NCBI RefSeq assembly: GCF_000026985.1
Contig: NC_017390.1
Coordinates: 3,941,913-4,005,912 of the forward strand
Length of the DNA: 64,000 nt
Source of the DNA: Erwinia pyrifoliae DSM 12163
GTDB taxonomy: Bacteria; Pseudomonadota; Gammaproteobacteria; Enterobacterales; Enterobacteriaceae
Direction: 5' to 3'
In this document: in pieces, positions 35,544 to 44,754 of the stretch
How positions within the stretch are numbered: position 1 is the first letter of the stretch
Layout: every line of letters begins with the position of its first letter
Position numbers and translations under genes: made by a program
Notes under the pieces: generated by a model
What the model was told of the DNA's origin: nothing
The model's input: only the letters and a program-made list of their open reading frames with translations
Database searches by the model: none

Positions 35544-36293
35544 ATGAAAAGAGATGTGATTGTCGTGACTGCGGCCTACGGTCAGCAGCAGGTCACCGCG
35601 CTGGGTGGCCAGCAGGCGCTGCTGCCGATGATTGCCGCCGCCGGGGCTGATGGCGTGGAGATCCGCCGTGAACTGTTTACCGCACAGCAGCTGACACAGT
35701 TACCGCAGCTGGCACAGGCGATTGCGGCTGCGCAGCTGGCGGCATTTTACTCGGTGCCGGAGGCGCTATTTATGCCGGATGGCTTGCCTAACCCACGGCT
35801 GGATCGACACTTTGCTGAAGCGCAGCAGCTGAATGCGCGCATGCTAAAATATTCCCTGGGCCATTTTCAGCCGGGTTTTGATGACGGCGAACTGCGCAAC
35901 AGGCTGGCGGGGAAAACGGTACAGCTGGTGGTGGAAAACGATCAGACCGACTGCGGCAGGCTGACCGCCCTTGAGCGCTTCTTCCATGCCGGTGAAGAGA
36001 GCCGTATCGTCAGCGGCATGACTTTTGATATGGGTAACTGGCTGTGGGTGGGCGACCAGCCGCTCGCCGCTGCGAAATCTCTGAGCCGCCATGTTCATTA
36101 CATCCACGTAAAGGCCGCTGCGCCGCACGGTGACGGCTGGCGTGCTTTGCCTCTCGACCAGGCCGATAGCTTGTGGCGTGAAACGCTGGCGTTACTGCCG
36201 AACGACGTGCCGCGTGCCATCGAGTTTCCGCTGGAAGGCCCCGACCTGGTGGCGATAACCCGGCATTACGTTGACCAGCTGCGCGAGGGATAA
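35544..36293 (+). CDS. kguE: KguE-like sugar phosphate isomerase/epimerase family protein
   Basis: 249 residues from ATG 35544, which has GGAGGA upstream; the longer frame from 35460 would run across the operator. It has the AP-endonuclease-2-like TIM barrel: AAAGADGVEIRRELF, LVVENDQTDCGRLTALERFF, GMTFDMGNW and HYIHVKAA provide the metal-binding Glu, Asp and His. KguE is the first gene of Pseudomonas kgu operons; its precise step in 2-ketogluconate use is uncertain. It precedes the kinase by 3 bp. Confidence 0.8.
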   Translation: MKRDVIVVTAAYGQQQVTALGGQQALLPMIAAAGADGVEIRRELFTAQQLTQLPQLAQAIAAAQLAAFYSVPEALFMPDGLPNPRLDRHFAEAQQLNARMLKYSLGHFQPGFDDGELRNRLAGKTVQLVVENDQTDCGRLTALERFFHAGEESRIVSGMTFDMGNWLWVGDQPLAAAKSLSRHVHYIHVKAAAPHGDGWRALPLDQADSLWRETLALLPNDVPRAIEFPLEGPDLVAITRHYVDQLREG

Positions 36294-36296
36294 GAC

Positions 36297-37250
36297 ATGA
36301 CTATTGATGCCAACGGCACGCTGGATGCCGTCACCATTGGGGAAGCGATGGCGATGTTTGTCGCCGATGAAGCAGGCGATCTCGCCAATGCGACCCGTTT
36401 TACCAAGCGCATTGCGGGCGCAGAGCTGAATGTGGCCATCGGCCTGGCGCGCCTCGGGCTGAAAGTGGGTTGGGTTAGCCGCATCGGCGACGACTCCTTT
36501 GGGCAATTCACCTGCCAGCAGCTGGATCGGGAGGGAGTCGATCGCCGCCGGGTGACGCTGGACAGACGTTACCCCACCGGATTTCAGCTGAAGTCCAGGG
36601 TTGACGATGGTTCCGATCCGCTGGTGGAGTATTTCCGCAAAGGCTCCGCTGCCAGTCATCTGTCGCCGGCAGATTTTGATCGTGACTACTTTGGCAGCGC
36701 CCGTCATCTGCATCTTAGCGGCGTGGCGGCGGCCATCTCTGATTACTCGCTGGCTCTGTCGCTTTATGCGGCACGCGAAATGAAAGCGATGGGAAAAACC
36801 CTCTCTTTCGATCCCAATCTGCGCCCGGTGCTGTGGTCAAGCGAGCATGAGATGGTCAGGCAGCTGAATAATCTGGCTCAGTACGCTGACTGGGTACTGC
36901 CAGGCATCAGCGAAGGGAAAATTCTGACCGGCTATCACCAGCCGGAAGCCATCGCCGATTTTTATCTGGCAATGGGCGTCAAAGCGGTGGTGATCAAGAC
37001 CGGCTGCGATGGAGCCTGGTACAAAACCGCTGAAGGTGACCACGGCCAGGTGGCCGCTGTGAAGACCGATAACGTGATGGATACCGTCGGAGCTGGTGAC
37101 GGCTTTGCGGTTGGCGTTATCAGCGCCCTGCTGGAAGGAAAATCGTTACCCGCAGCGGTTCTGCGCGGAAACAAAATTGGATCGCTGGCGATTCAGGCCA
37201 TCGGCGACAGCGAAGGATTACCGACGCGCGCCATACTGGGTGATTTCTAA
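36297..37250 (+). CDS. kguK: KguK-like 2-ketogluconate kinase (PfkB/ribokinase family)
   Basis: 317 residues. The PfkB fold is clear from GAELNVAIGLARLGLKVGWV, the first signature RIGDDSFGQF, and the C-terminal ATP-site motif DTVGAGDGFAVG with the catalytic Asp. Very similar kinases act on 2-keto-3-deoxygluconate (KdgK), but the neighbours (KguE, a 2-ketogluconate-type transporter and a 2-ketoacid reductase) favour 2-ketogluconate phosphorylation. It lies 3 bp after kguE, hence one transcript under the palindromic operator. Confidence 0.82.
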   Translation: MTIDANGTLDAVTIGEAMAMFVADEAGDLANATRFTKRIAGAELNVAIGLARLGLKVGWVSRIGDDSFGQFTCQQLDREGVDRRRVTLDRRYPTGFQLKSRVDDGSDPLVEYFRKGSAASHLSPADFDRDYFGSARHLHLSGVAAAISDYSLALSLYAAREMKAMGKTLSFDPNLRPVLWSSEHEMVRQLNNLAQYADWVLPGISEGKILTGYHQPEAIADFYLAMGVKAVVIKTGCDGAWYKTAEGDHGQVAAVKTDNVMDTVGAGDGFAVGVISALLEGKSLPAAVLRGNKIGSLAIQAIGDSEGLPTRAILGDF

Positions 37251-37326
37251 GCGACTGCACTGACCGGAATATAACTCAACCGCATCGCCCTATCCGACAA
37301 GAGAATGCGGCCACCGAGGAAAAACT

Positions 37327-38613
37327 ATGAGCAATCAGATAATCGCGCCAAAACGCTGGTGGTATATCATGCCCATCGTGTTTATTAGCTACAGCCTGGC
37401 GTACCTGGATCGTGCCAATTTCAGCTTCGCCTCTGCAGCGGGGATCAACGAAGACCTGGGGATAACCAAAGGCGTATCATCCCTGCTGGGCGCGCTGTTC
37501 TTTCTCGGCTACTTCTTTTTTCAGATCCCCGGCGCCATTTACGCCGAGCGGCGCAGCGTTAAAAAGCTGGTGTTCTGGTGCCTGATCTTGTGGGGCATTT
37601 GCGCCACGCTAACCGGACTGGTGAGCAATATTCCGATGCTGGCAGCAATCCGTTTCACGCTGGGCGTGGTGGAAGCGGCGGTGATGCCGGCCATGCTGAT
37701 TTATATCAGCAACTGGTTTGTCAAATCCGAGCGCTCACGCGCCAATACCTTTTTGATGCTCGGCAATCCGGTCACCGTGCTGTGGATGTCGGTGGTCTCC
37801 GGTTATCTGATCAACGCCTTCGGCTGGCGCGAGATGTTTATTATTGAAGGCTTCCCGGCGGTGATCTGGGCGGTTGTCTGGTGGTTCCTGGTACAGGACA
37901 AACCGGAGCAGGCAAAATGGCTCAGCGACGGTGAAAAAGCCGCGTTGCAGGCTCAGCTGGAGAAAGAGCAGCAAAATCTGAGGGCGGTACGCAATTACTC
38001 TGAAGCGTTCAAATCGCGTAACGTGATTATTTTGTGCACCCAGTATTTTTGCTGGAGTATCGGCGTATACGGCTTTGTGCTGTGGCTGCCATCCATCCTG
38101 CGCAACGGCTCGCAGATGGGGATGGTTGAGGCAGGCTGGCTCTCTTCAGTCCCCTATCTGGCGGCGACCGTGGCGATGATCGTCGTATCCTGGGCGTCGG
38201 ATAAGTTACAGAACCGCAAACTGTTTGTCTGGCCATTGCTGCTGTTAGGTGCGCTGGCGTTTATCGCATCGTACCTGGTCGGGTCCAATCATTTCTGGTT
38301 GTCCTATGCGCTGCTGGTGATTGCCGGAGCCGCCATGTACGCCCCCTACGGCCCGTTCTTTGCCATTATTCCGGAAATGCTGCCGCGTAACGTTGCCGGC
38401 GGCGCGATGGCGCTGATCAATGCCATGGGCGCGCTGGGGTCATTCCTCGGCTCCTGGGTGGTGGGTTACCTGAACGGGGCGACCGGCAGCCCGGCTGTAT
38501 CCTACATATTTATGGGAGGAGCACTGCTGGTGGCAGTTTGTCTGATGCTGATCGTTAAACCAGCACAGGATACGCCGTCATCGCTTCCTCACGGTGCGCT
38601 ATCGTCAAAATGA
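37327..38613 (+). CDS. kguT: KguT-like MFS transporter, probable 2-ketogluconate importer
   Basis: 428 residues with twelve predicted membrane segments. It is an anion:cation symporter family (ACS) MFS protein: SYSLAYLDRANFSFASAAGI at the start, the loop GYFFFQIPGAIYAERRSVKK, and a hydrophilic central loop rich in Gln/Glu. In kgu operons this protein takes up 2-ketogluconate with protons. It is third in the operon, 76 bp after the kinase, with GAGGA close to its ATG. Confidence 0.85.
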   Translation: MSNQIIAPKRWWYIMPIVFISYSLAYLDRANFSFASAAGINEDLGITKGVSSLLGALFFLGYFFFQIPGAIYAERRSVKKLVFWCLILWGICATLTGLVSNIPMLAAIRFTLGVVEAAVMPAMLIYISNWFVKSERSRANTFLMLGNPVTVLWMSVVSGYLINAFGWREMFIIEGFPAVIWAVVWWFLVQDKPEQAKWLSDGEKAALQAQLEKEQQNLRAVRNYSEAFKSRNVIILCTQYFCWSIGVYGFVLWLPSILRNGSQMGMVEAGWLSSVPYLAATVAMIVVSWASDKLQNRKLFVWPLLLLGALAFIASYLVGSNHFWLSYALLVIAGAAMYAPYGPFFAIIPEMLPRNVAGGAMALINAMGALGSFLGSWVVGYLNGATGSPAVSYIFMGGALLVAVCLMLIVKPAQDTPSSLPHGALSSK

Positions 38614-38665
38614 TGGCGGTGACAGTAAAGCACTGACTTATTAACCTCTTAACAGGGAGAACCGC

Positions 38666-39631
38666 ATGAAACCTTCCGTGGTGCTGTATAAATCCTTACC
38701 CGAAGATCTGCGTAAACGGCTGGATGAACATTGCGATGTCACCGAAATCAGCGGGTTAACCCCGGAAAATATCGCCAAACACGCGGAAACGTTCCGCCAG
38801 GCAGAAGGCATGCTCGGTTCCGGCGGCAAAGTTGACGCGGAGTTTCTGCGCCAGGCACCGAAGCTGCGCGTCGCATCGAGCATTTCCGTCGGCTATGACA
38901 ATTTTGACGTGGCGGCGTTAAACGATCGCGGCGTGCTGCTGATGCATACGCCCACGGTACTCACCGAAACCGTCGCCGATACCATGATGGCGCTGGTGCT
39001 GAGTAGCGCGCGGCGGGTGGTGGAAATGGCCGAACGCGTTAAATCCGGCGAGTGGCGCGGCAGTATTCCCTCAGACTGGTTCGGCATTGACGTGCACCAT
39101 AAAAAGCTCGGCATCCTCGGCATGGGGCGTATCGGGCTGGCACTGGCGCAGCGCGCTCATCTCGGCTTCGGCATGCCCATTCTTTACAACGCCCGCAGGC
39201 ATCATGAAGAAGCCGAACAGCGTTTTGACGCCCGGTACTGCGACCTCGATACGCTGCTGGCCGAGTCGGATTTCCTCTGTATCAGCCTGCCGCTAACGGA
39301 ACAGACTCACCATCTGATTGGTCGCGAGCAGCTGGCGAAAATGAAGCGCAGCGCGGTATTGATCAACGCCGGGCGCGGCCCGGTGGTCGACGAGCAGGCG
39401 CTGATTGCCGCGCTAAAGGATGGCACGCTGCACGCGGCGGGGCTGGATGTGTTTGAGCAGGAGCCGCTGCCGGTCAGTTCGGAGCTGCTGGCGCTGCGCA
39501 ATGTGGTGGCGCTGCCGCATATTGGTTCCGCCACCCATGAAACGCGCTACGGTATGGCGAAAGATGCGGTCGATAACCTGATTGCCGCACTGAACGGCAG
39601 GGTTGAGAAGAACTGCGTTAATCCCCGTTAA
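38666..39631 (+). CDS. ghrB: 2-ketogluconate/hydroxypyruvate reductase (GhrB/KguD family)
   Basis: 321 residues, D-2-hydroxyacid dehydrogenase family. The NADPH-binding motif [16 protein letters not shown] and the catalytic Arg ([13 protein letters not shown]), Glu (DVFEQEPLP) and His ([12 protein letters not shown]) are all seen. E. coli GhrB (TkrA) reduces 2-ketogluconate, glyoxylate and hydroxypyruvate; in Pseudomonas KguD reduces the 6-phosphate. As the last gene of this kgu-type operon it would turn the phosphorylated ketogluconate into 6-phosphogluconate, which enters the pentose phosphate or Entner-Doudoroff pathway. Confidence 0.9.
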   Translation: MKPSVVLYKSLPEDLRKRLDEHCDVTEISGLTPENIAKHAETFRQAEGMLGSGGKVDAEFLRQAPKLRVASSISVGYDNFDVAALNDRGVLLMHTPTVLTETVADTMMALVLSSARRVVEMAERVKSGEWRGSIPSDWFGIDVHHKKLGILGMGRIGLALAQRAHLGFGMPILYNARRHHEEAEQRFDARYCDLDTLLAESDFLCISLPLTEQTHHLIGREQLAKMKRSAVLINAGRGPVVDEQALIAALKDGTLHAAGLDVFEQEPLPVSSELLALRNVVALPHIGSATHETRYGMAKDAVDNLIAALNGRVEKNCVNPR

Positions 39632-39690
39632 CGGCGAGCCGGGCGGGGTTATTTGCGCCTGACCTGCACCACTCACTGCTCACAGCTCAA

Positions 39691-39718
39691 AAAGGTCGCC
39701 ATCGCGACCTTTTTGCTT
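39691..39718 (+). terminator. Intrinsic terminator of the kgu operon
   Basis: Stem AGGTCGC-CATC-GCGACCT followed by TTTTTGCTTTT, 60 bp after the ghrB stop. Confidence 0.88.
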
Positions 39719-39855
39719 TTATCGCCCCGAACGGGCGGAGAGGAGAGCGCTGGATGCCCCTACCCTTTACCAGCAAGGCAAATGACTCAAAGGGTAAAAG
39801 GGGCATCAGGCCGCCACTATCTTATCAATACGAATATGGATATTGAGGAAATTGG

Positions 39856-40281
39856 CTAAGGTTTCTTCGTCGCGGGGGGGATATTGGAAACTATTGTTCT
39901 TCCTATACGAAGGCCTTTGGCTCCAGATATAGTTACATTACCTTTTGCGTCGATTTTCACACTTTCTTCTTTTTTCGCCGCTTCTTTAAAATTTGCGTAA
40001 GTACGCCCACTGGTACTTTCGGCGGGATATTTAGTACTACCGGAGGCCGTATTTTTGCTGGCAGAGACTGAACCAAAGCAAGCCCGATTTCCGAATGTTA
40101 CTTTATTTGAGTACGATATCCTGCTATTAGGATTTTTTTGCACTGGCGTGTTTTTCGCTCCTGTTAACAACTCAGTTACGTTTTTTTCGCCAGTCTGGCG
40201 GTCTTGAGCTTTATCGGCCTGGCTCACGGATAATGCTCTGCTTACCGATAAATCCTGGGTTGTTTTTCCTATGCCACTCAT
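39856..40281 (-). CDS. Ser/Thr/Lys-rich orphan protein, possible secreted protein
   Basis: 141 residues, not recognised. No hydrophobic segment and no Sec signal. The first 30 residues (GKTTQDLSVSRALSVSQADK) are Ser/Thr/Gln-rich and amphipathic, like type III secretion signals; the middle is Ser/Asn/Thr-rich (SASKNTASGSTKYPAESTSG), and the end has VKIDAKGNVTISGAKGLRIG. A strong Shine-Dalgarno (AGGAGG) precedes ATG 40281. It is a lone gene on the far side of the kgu operon from the phosphatase. No HrpL box is evident. It could be a small effector, an effector fragment or an unrelated protein. Confidence 0.6.
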   Translation of the reverse strand: MSGIGKTTQDLSVSRALSVSQADKAQDRQTGEKNVTELLTGAKNTPVQKNPNSRISYSNKVTFGNRACFGSVSASKNTASGSTKYPAESTSGRTYANFKEAAKKEESVKIDAKGNVTISGAKGLRIGRTIVSNIPPATKKP

Positions 40282-40406
40282 GTTTTACCTCCTGTAAATA
40301 CAGATGAAAGAAAACCACTTTCAATCTACCGCAGGCTTTGTATACCTGACATACACCACACGGGTTAAGGCCAGGCATCGGCAACCGGCATCCTTCCATC
40401 GCCAGC

Positions 40407-40438
40407 CTGGTAGGGCGAGCGCCCAATGGGCGCCCAGG
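40407..40438 (-). terminator. Hairpin after the DUF4432 gene
   Basis: GCGCCC-AAT-GGGCGC (40419-40433) enclosed by CCTGG and CCAGG arms, 14 bp beyond the stop of the minus-strand DUF4432 gene. No T run, so efficiency is uncertain. Confidence 0.45.
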
Positions 40439-40451
40439 TTTACGCGTGTGG

Positions 40452-41660
40452 CTACTCCTTAGCTATCGGTGTTTCATTCACCGTCACGGCTTCGTTGCCC
40501 TGAATCTGACGCACGCGCTCTTCGACCTTTTGCACCGCGCCAGCGTCTTTCAGCAACGTGTAGGTCAGTGTGAACCCGGTGCTTTGCCCCGGCTGCAGCT
40601 GCTTCACCCGCCCCTGCTGTTTTTCAATCGTCACCGGATAAGCGTAGTTAGTACCAGGCTCAATACCGGTAACATAGCCCTGCTTGAGCGTATCGGTGTT
40701 TTTCCACATGGTCAGCAGCGGCAGCTGGCGAGTATCAAATTCGATGGATGCGCCTTTATCCCCCTTGCTGTTAATCACTGCCGCCACGGTTTTGCCGCTG
40801 CCGTCCGCTTTCGGCGTCAGGTTAAATACCATTTCATCGAAGTCTTTGGTCGGCGCGCCATAGCTGTCCCAGCCTTTTAGCCCTTTTTTCGCATAGTCAT
40901 TAAACGGTGAAACCGACTTCAGAGGGGCAATAAAGCGCGCACCCTTTTCGAGGATCGGCGTACCAAAATTGCTGTGATAGATAATCTGATAATCGTGGGG
41001 ATAATCGGCCTGATTGGTTAACACGTCATGTACGGTGAATGAATCAGAACCCGGCACATAGCGCAGCTCGGTCCAGGTTTCGAGTTTGGCCTTTTTGAAA
41101 GTGACTTCTTTGAGCAGCCCACGAATGCGGATCTCATGCGGGGCGCGATCGTCCACCGCTACTTCCACCTTTGAAGCCGGGGTGTTTCCCGCCTTGCCAT
41201 GCAAGGTATAGAGCACCCCGTCTTTACTGACCGGGTGGCCGGTCCACTCAAAGCCGCAACGTACCATCATTTCGTTGAAACCTTCCAGCCAGCCTAACCC
41301 ATTGCGGCTTTCCAGATTCATATATGCCGGATTGACCACTTCCTGAACAGGAGAGTCCCAGCCGAGGCGAACGCCGTGACCGTTAACATGCAGCAGATCC
41401 ATGCCACGGCTGGGGCTTAGCGCGATAGTCAAACCGTTTTGACTGCTTAAGGTAAGCACTTTGCTCCCCTCCTGCTTACCACCGTGCAGGACCTTTTGTT
41501 GAATGCTGAAGCGCTCCCCCGGCAGTTTCAGCTGCTGGCTGTCTACCTGCCAGTTTCCCTTTTCGACACCGCTTTCTGCATCGGTCAGCAGCCAGCTTTG
41601 TGCTGCCGCCTGACCGCTGATCATCGCCATCACTGCCCCTGCCATAACGCTTTTTTTCAT
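40452..41660 (-). CDS. Periplasmic DUF4432 (aldose-1-epimerase-like) protein
   Basis: 402 residues with a signal peptide (MKKSVMAGAVMAMISGQAAA then Q), so it is exported. The mature part has the galactose-mutarotase-like beta-sandwich of DUF4432: LSPSRGMDLLHVNGHGVRLG, the MMVRCGFEWTGHP segment, and IIYHSNFGTPILEKGARFIA. Family members bind or epimerise sugars, but a periplasmic one with no neighbouring sugar operon has no assigned role. It lies alone between the orphan protein gene and avtA. A role in processing plant-derived sugars is only a guess. Confidence 0.75.
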   Translation of the reverse strand: MKKSVMAGAVMAMISGQAAAQSWLLTDAESGVEKGNWQVDSQQLKLPGERFSIQQKVLHGGKQEGSKVLTLSSQNGLTIALSPSRGMDLLHVNGHGVRLGWDSPVQEVVNPAYMNLESRNGLGWLEGFNEMMVRCGFEWTGHPVSKDGVLYTLHGKAGNTPASKVEVAVDDRAPHEIRIRGLLKEVTFKKAKLETWTELRYVPGSDSFTVHDVLTNQADYPHDYQIIYHSNFGTPILEKGARFIAPLKSVSPFNDYAKKGLKGWDSYGAPTKDFDEMVFNLTPKADGSGKTVAAVINSKGDKGASIEFDTRQLPLLTMWKNTDTLKQGYVTGIEPGTNYAYPVTIEKQQGRVKQLQPGQSTGFTLTYTLLKDAGAVQKVEERVRQIQGNEAVTVNETPIAKE

Positions 41661-41983
41661 CTTTTTTATGCCTTTAGCTGAATTGATTTAGCTTTAACCG
41701 GGCTAAGACTACAAACGGCAGCAGGATAAAAATGTGACAGCCATCACCGCCTGATTGATTGCTGTTATTCACTTAATAAAATGCGTACTGCATCACTCAT
41801 TGATAAGCCGAATGATTTACTTGCATGAATAATGTGTAATGGTTAATGGTTTTTTTCGGGGGCATAAAATCGATTCAGCCAGTAACGCCTCCCGTGAGCC
41901 GAGCCGCCGCACCGGATATTGCATCACACCGATACTGACGTTAAGGTGATGCCCTGGTGTAGATAACAAGTGATTAACAGGGT
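41661..41983. other. Divergent intergenic region between DUF4432 gene and avtA
   Basis: About 320 bp carrying both promoters presumably. I recognise no specific operator or RNA element. Confidence 0.5.
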
Positions 41984-43234
41984 ATGAGCTTTTCAGCATT
42001 TGGTGAAAAATTTTCGCGGCATTCAGGTATTACACGCCTGATGGAAGATATGGGTGAAGGGCTACGCACCCCCGGGGCAGTGATGCTGGGCGGCGGCAAT
42101 CCTGCGCAAATCCCGGAGATGAACGACTATTTCCAGCAGTTGCTGCAGCAGATGCACGAAGAGGGAAAGCTGACGGAAGCGCTGTGCAACTACGATGGCC
42201 CACGCGGTAAAAGCGCCTTGCTGGATTCGCTTTCCCGGCTGCTACGCGAGCAGTTCGGCTGGCAGATTGCGCCGGAAAACATCGCACTCACCAACGGCAG
42301 TCAGAGTGCCTTCTTCTATCTGTTTAACCTGTACGCCGGCCGCCGCCATGATGGCAGCAAGAAACGCGTGCTGTTTCCGCTGGCCCCGGAATACCTCGGC
42401 TACGCCGACGCAGGGCTGGATGAAGACCTGTTTGTCTCAACGCGCCCTAATATCGAAATGCTGCCGGAAGGGCAGTTTAAATACCACGTCGACTTTGAAC
42501 ATCTGCATATTAGTGAGGATACCGGGCTGATCTGCGTTTCGCGCCCGACCAACCCAACCGGCAACGTGATCACCGATGAAGAACTTCTGAAGCTGGACGC
42601 GCTGGCCCAGCAGCACAATATTCCGTTGCTGATTGATAACGCCTACGGCGTGCCGTTTCCCGGCATTATCTTCAGCGACGTACGCCCGCTGTGGAACCCG
42701 AACATTATCCTGTGTATGAGCCTGTCAAAACTTGGGCTGCCCGGATCGCGCTGCGGCATAATTATTGCCGATGAAAAAGTCATCTCCGCAGTCGGTAATA
42801 TGAACGGCATTATCAGCCTGGCACCCGGCAGTATTGGCCCGGCTATTGCTAATGAAATGATCCAGCGCGGTGACCTGCTGCGGCTGTCAGAGCAGGTGAT
42901 TAAACCGTTCTATCAGCGGCGCGTTAACCAGACGATTGCCGTTATTCGCCGCTATTTAACGCCAGATCGCTGCCTGATCCATAAACCTGAAGGAGCGATA
43001 TTCCTCTGGCTGTGGTTCAGAGACCTGCCGATAACCACCGAAGTGCTGTACCAGCGCCTGAAACAGCGCGGCGTATTAATGGTGCCAGGGCAGTTCTTTT
43101 TCCCGGGGCTGGAGCAGGATTGGCCACACACGCACCAGTGTATGCGCATGAACTATGTGCCGGACAGTGAAAAAATTGAGCGCGGCATTGCCATTCTGGC
43201 AGAAGAGATTGAGCGGGCGCACCGCGAAGGGTAA
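41984..43234 (+). CDS. avtA: Valine-pyruvate aminotransferase
   Basis: 416 residues, near-identical in length and sequence to E. coli AvtA (transaminase C). It interconverts valine plus pyruvate with 2-ketoisovalerate plus alanine in the cytoplasm. HSGITRLMEDMGEGLRTPGA, the PLP-binding TNGSQSAFFYLFNL, RPTNPTGNVITDEELL, and Lys249 in SLSKLGLPGSRCGI are intact. Single-gene unit with its own ATG and AGGGT upstream. Confidence 0.96.
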   Translation: MSFSAFGEKFSRHSGITRLMEDMGEGLRTPGAVMLGGGNPAQIPEMNDYFQQLLQQMHEEGKLTEALCNYDGPRGKSALLDSLSRLLREQFGWQIAPENIALTNGSQSAFFYLFNLYAGRRHDGSKKRVLFPLAPEYLGYADAGLDEDLFVSTRPNIEMLPEGQFKYHVDFEHLHISEDTGLICVSRPTNPTGNVITDEELLKLDALAQQHNIPLLIDNAYGVPFPGIIFSDVRPLWNPNIILCMSLSKLGLPGSRCGIIIADEKVISAVGNMNGIISLAPGSIGPAIANEMIQRGDLLRLSEQVIKPFYQRRVNQTIAVIRRYLTPDRCLIHKPEGAIFLWLWFRDLPITTEVLYQRLKQRGVLMVPGQFFFPGLEQDWPHTHQCMRMNYVPDSEKIERGIAILAEEIERAHREG

Positions 43235-43485
43235 TACCGGGGTCATCTGTGGAATTGTCCACGGGTACAGGGGTGCGACGCAAAAGCGGTTCCCCGGCTC
43301 TCCGCATCTGGGGAACAACAACAGAGATAACAGCTGAAAATTCTGTATAAAGCTTGACCGTTGTCAGTCCTTAAATCAATTGATCATGATTTTTCTATGG
43401 GTTAGATTAGTAATATGGAACAGCAACGTTAATATCTAAAATAAAAAGGTTGATGATATAACTTATAACGAATATTGCAAGGCAG

Positions 43486-44169
43486 ATGAAATGGGCTTCT
43501 CAAAATTCACTTTATTCGGGGAAAGTGATATACAAAATATTACCTGACAACCTTAGGTTTGCCACAGGCGATTATTATTTGTGGGCCTATAAGACAGCGT
43601 ACTTAATCTATCACAGAGGTTTAATCAATAATATTGCGAGAGAGGAAAGAGTTCCGGTTATACTTTTAGCTGGCGTGGCGGTTTCTGAAGTTGGTGGTGC
43701 TCCAGACAGGTTAAAAGCCATGGGGGTATTGCAATTCCGTCAGCTTATAGTAGACAGTCTGAATGGGGATAATTCGGCATCAAATGCGACTTCAGTAGGG
43801 CTGATTGCAATGCAAATAAGAGTTGCGGCCGAAACGACAGGACTGGATCCTAAAAAATTAACCATGCGGCAACAGGACAGGTTAGCCACATGCCTGCTTT
43901 CTGATTCCTTCAATATTAGAGCCGTAGCTCAGCACCTCAGAAAACTCATTTTATTCGATAACTCTGCCTTACAAGACACGGTTTACTTAACTGATGAACA
44001 AATTATACTGGCGGGGTCTCGCTATAATCGCGGTACTGAAAGGAAGAAAGCTGACTTCATGCGTTCAATATCAGCTCCGTTAGGAGACCCCATAAGAGAA
44101 TATAGTTCATATGGTCGCCGTATTATTGAGAAAAAAGAAACAATAGCCAGAATAATGAGAGGATGCTAA
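43486..44169 (+). CDS. Unknown protein with a lysozyme-like motif; first gene of a two-gene unit
   Basis: 227 residues, no signal peptide or membrane segment. I do not recognise a firm family. The stretch ERVPVILLAGVAVSEVGGAP (about 54-73) resembles the catalytic-Glu region of lysozyme-like or transglycosylase proteins (E68), and the segments ATSVGLIAMQIRVAAETTGL and LTMRQQDRLATCLLSDSFNI suit a helical glycoside-hydrolase fold. The next gene begins immediately after its stop (TAA-ATG) and encodes a membrane protein, a layout common for antibacterial toxin and immunity pairs. The low GC differs from avtA and ibpA. The toxin idea is inference. Confidence 0.5.
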   Translation: MKWASQNSLYSGKVIYKILPDNLRFATGDYYLWAYKTAYLIYHRGLINNIAREERVPVILLAGVAVSEVGGAPDRLKAMGVLQFRQLIVDSLNGDNSASNATSVGLIAMQIRVAAETTGLDPKKLTMRQQDRLATCLLSDSFNIRAVAQHLRKLILFDNSALQDTVYLTDEQIILAGSRYNRGTERKKADFMRSISAPLGDPIREYSSYGRRIIEKKETIARIMRGC

Positions 44170-44754
44170 ATGGGAAAGGTGGCGATATATTTTTATTATA
44201 TCATGTTATTCCCCGTTATTTATCTTCTCTCTTCCTTTAAAGAAGAGAGTCTGATTGATGGGGTTGAAATTAAAAACGCATGCATGGCCCACAGGGCATT
44301 TGTTGTTGATGATATAAGAGATTTTACAGTTACGTTGGCGATAATATTGTTAGCGCCCTGTTTTTATTTTTTGCAGAAAACGAAATTTAAATCAACCTAC
44401 GCTATTTTTTTGACCTTAGCAGTGATTTTTTACTCGGCGTGGCGGTTTTTTTGTCAGGATCTATCTATGTTAGAGGTGAGTCCGACTCATTCTGGGTCGC
44501 CGGATGGCGACCCGCATGGAGGGTTTATTTCACAATGTCGATACGGCGTGGCTGGTTGGCTTCAGGCACCACACGCTCCAGATCGATATACAACAAACCA
44601 TTCTCCAGCCGCGCATTACGCACATGAACATGTTCAGCCAGCTGGAATTTGCGCTCGAAGTTGCGCTCGGCGATACCCTGATACAGCCATGTCCGCTCCT
44701 GCTGTTCGTCAGGATGCGAACCCCGCACGCTCAGAAGATTGTCGTGGGAGGTGA
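44170..44754 (+). CDS. Small inner-membrane protein with lost natural C-terminus
   Basis: 194 codons as read. The first ~100 residues look genuine: three membrane segments at about 6-22, 52-68 and 76-92 with a Cys-containing loop. From about residue 100 (near 44470) the composition changes to Pro/His/Arg/Gly-rich, and from 44525 the frame runs antisense through ibpA, so the last ~90 residues are probably not native. The gene seems to have been cut near the hairpin at 44494 and now reads into its neighbour. It starts directly at the stop of the preceding gene, so the two are coupled; an immunity role is a guess. Confidence 0.5.
   Translation: MGKVAIYFYYIMLFPVIYLLSSFKEESLIDGVEIKNACMAHRAFVVDDIRDFTVTLAIILLAPCFYFLQKTKFKSTYAIFLTLAVIFYSAWRFFCQDLSMLEVSPTHSGSPDGDPHGGFISQCRYGVAGWLQAPHAPDRYTTNHSPAAHYAHEHVQPAGICARSCARRYPDTAMSAPAVRQDANPARSEDCRGR
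44494..44513 (-). terminator. Hairpin after ibpA
   Basis: Perfect stem GGGTCGCC-GGAT-GGCGACCC starting 12 bp after the ibpA stop. It lacks a T run; it may stabilise the mRNA end or end transcription weakly. Confidence 0.5.
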
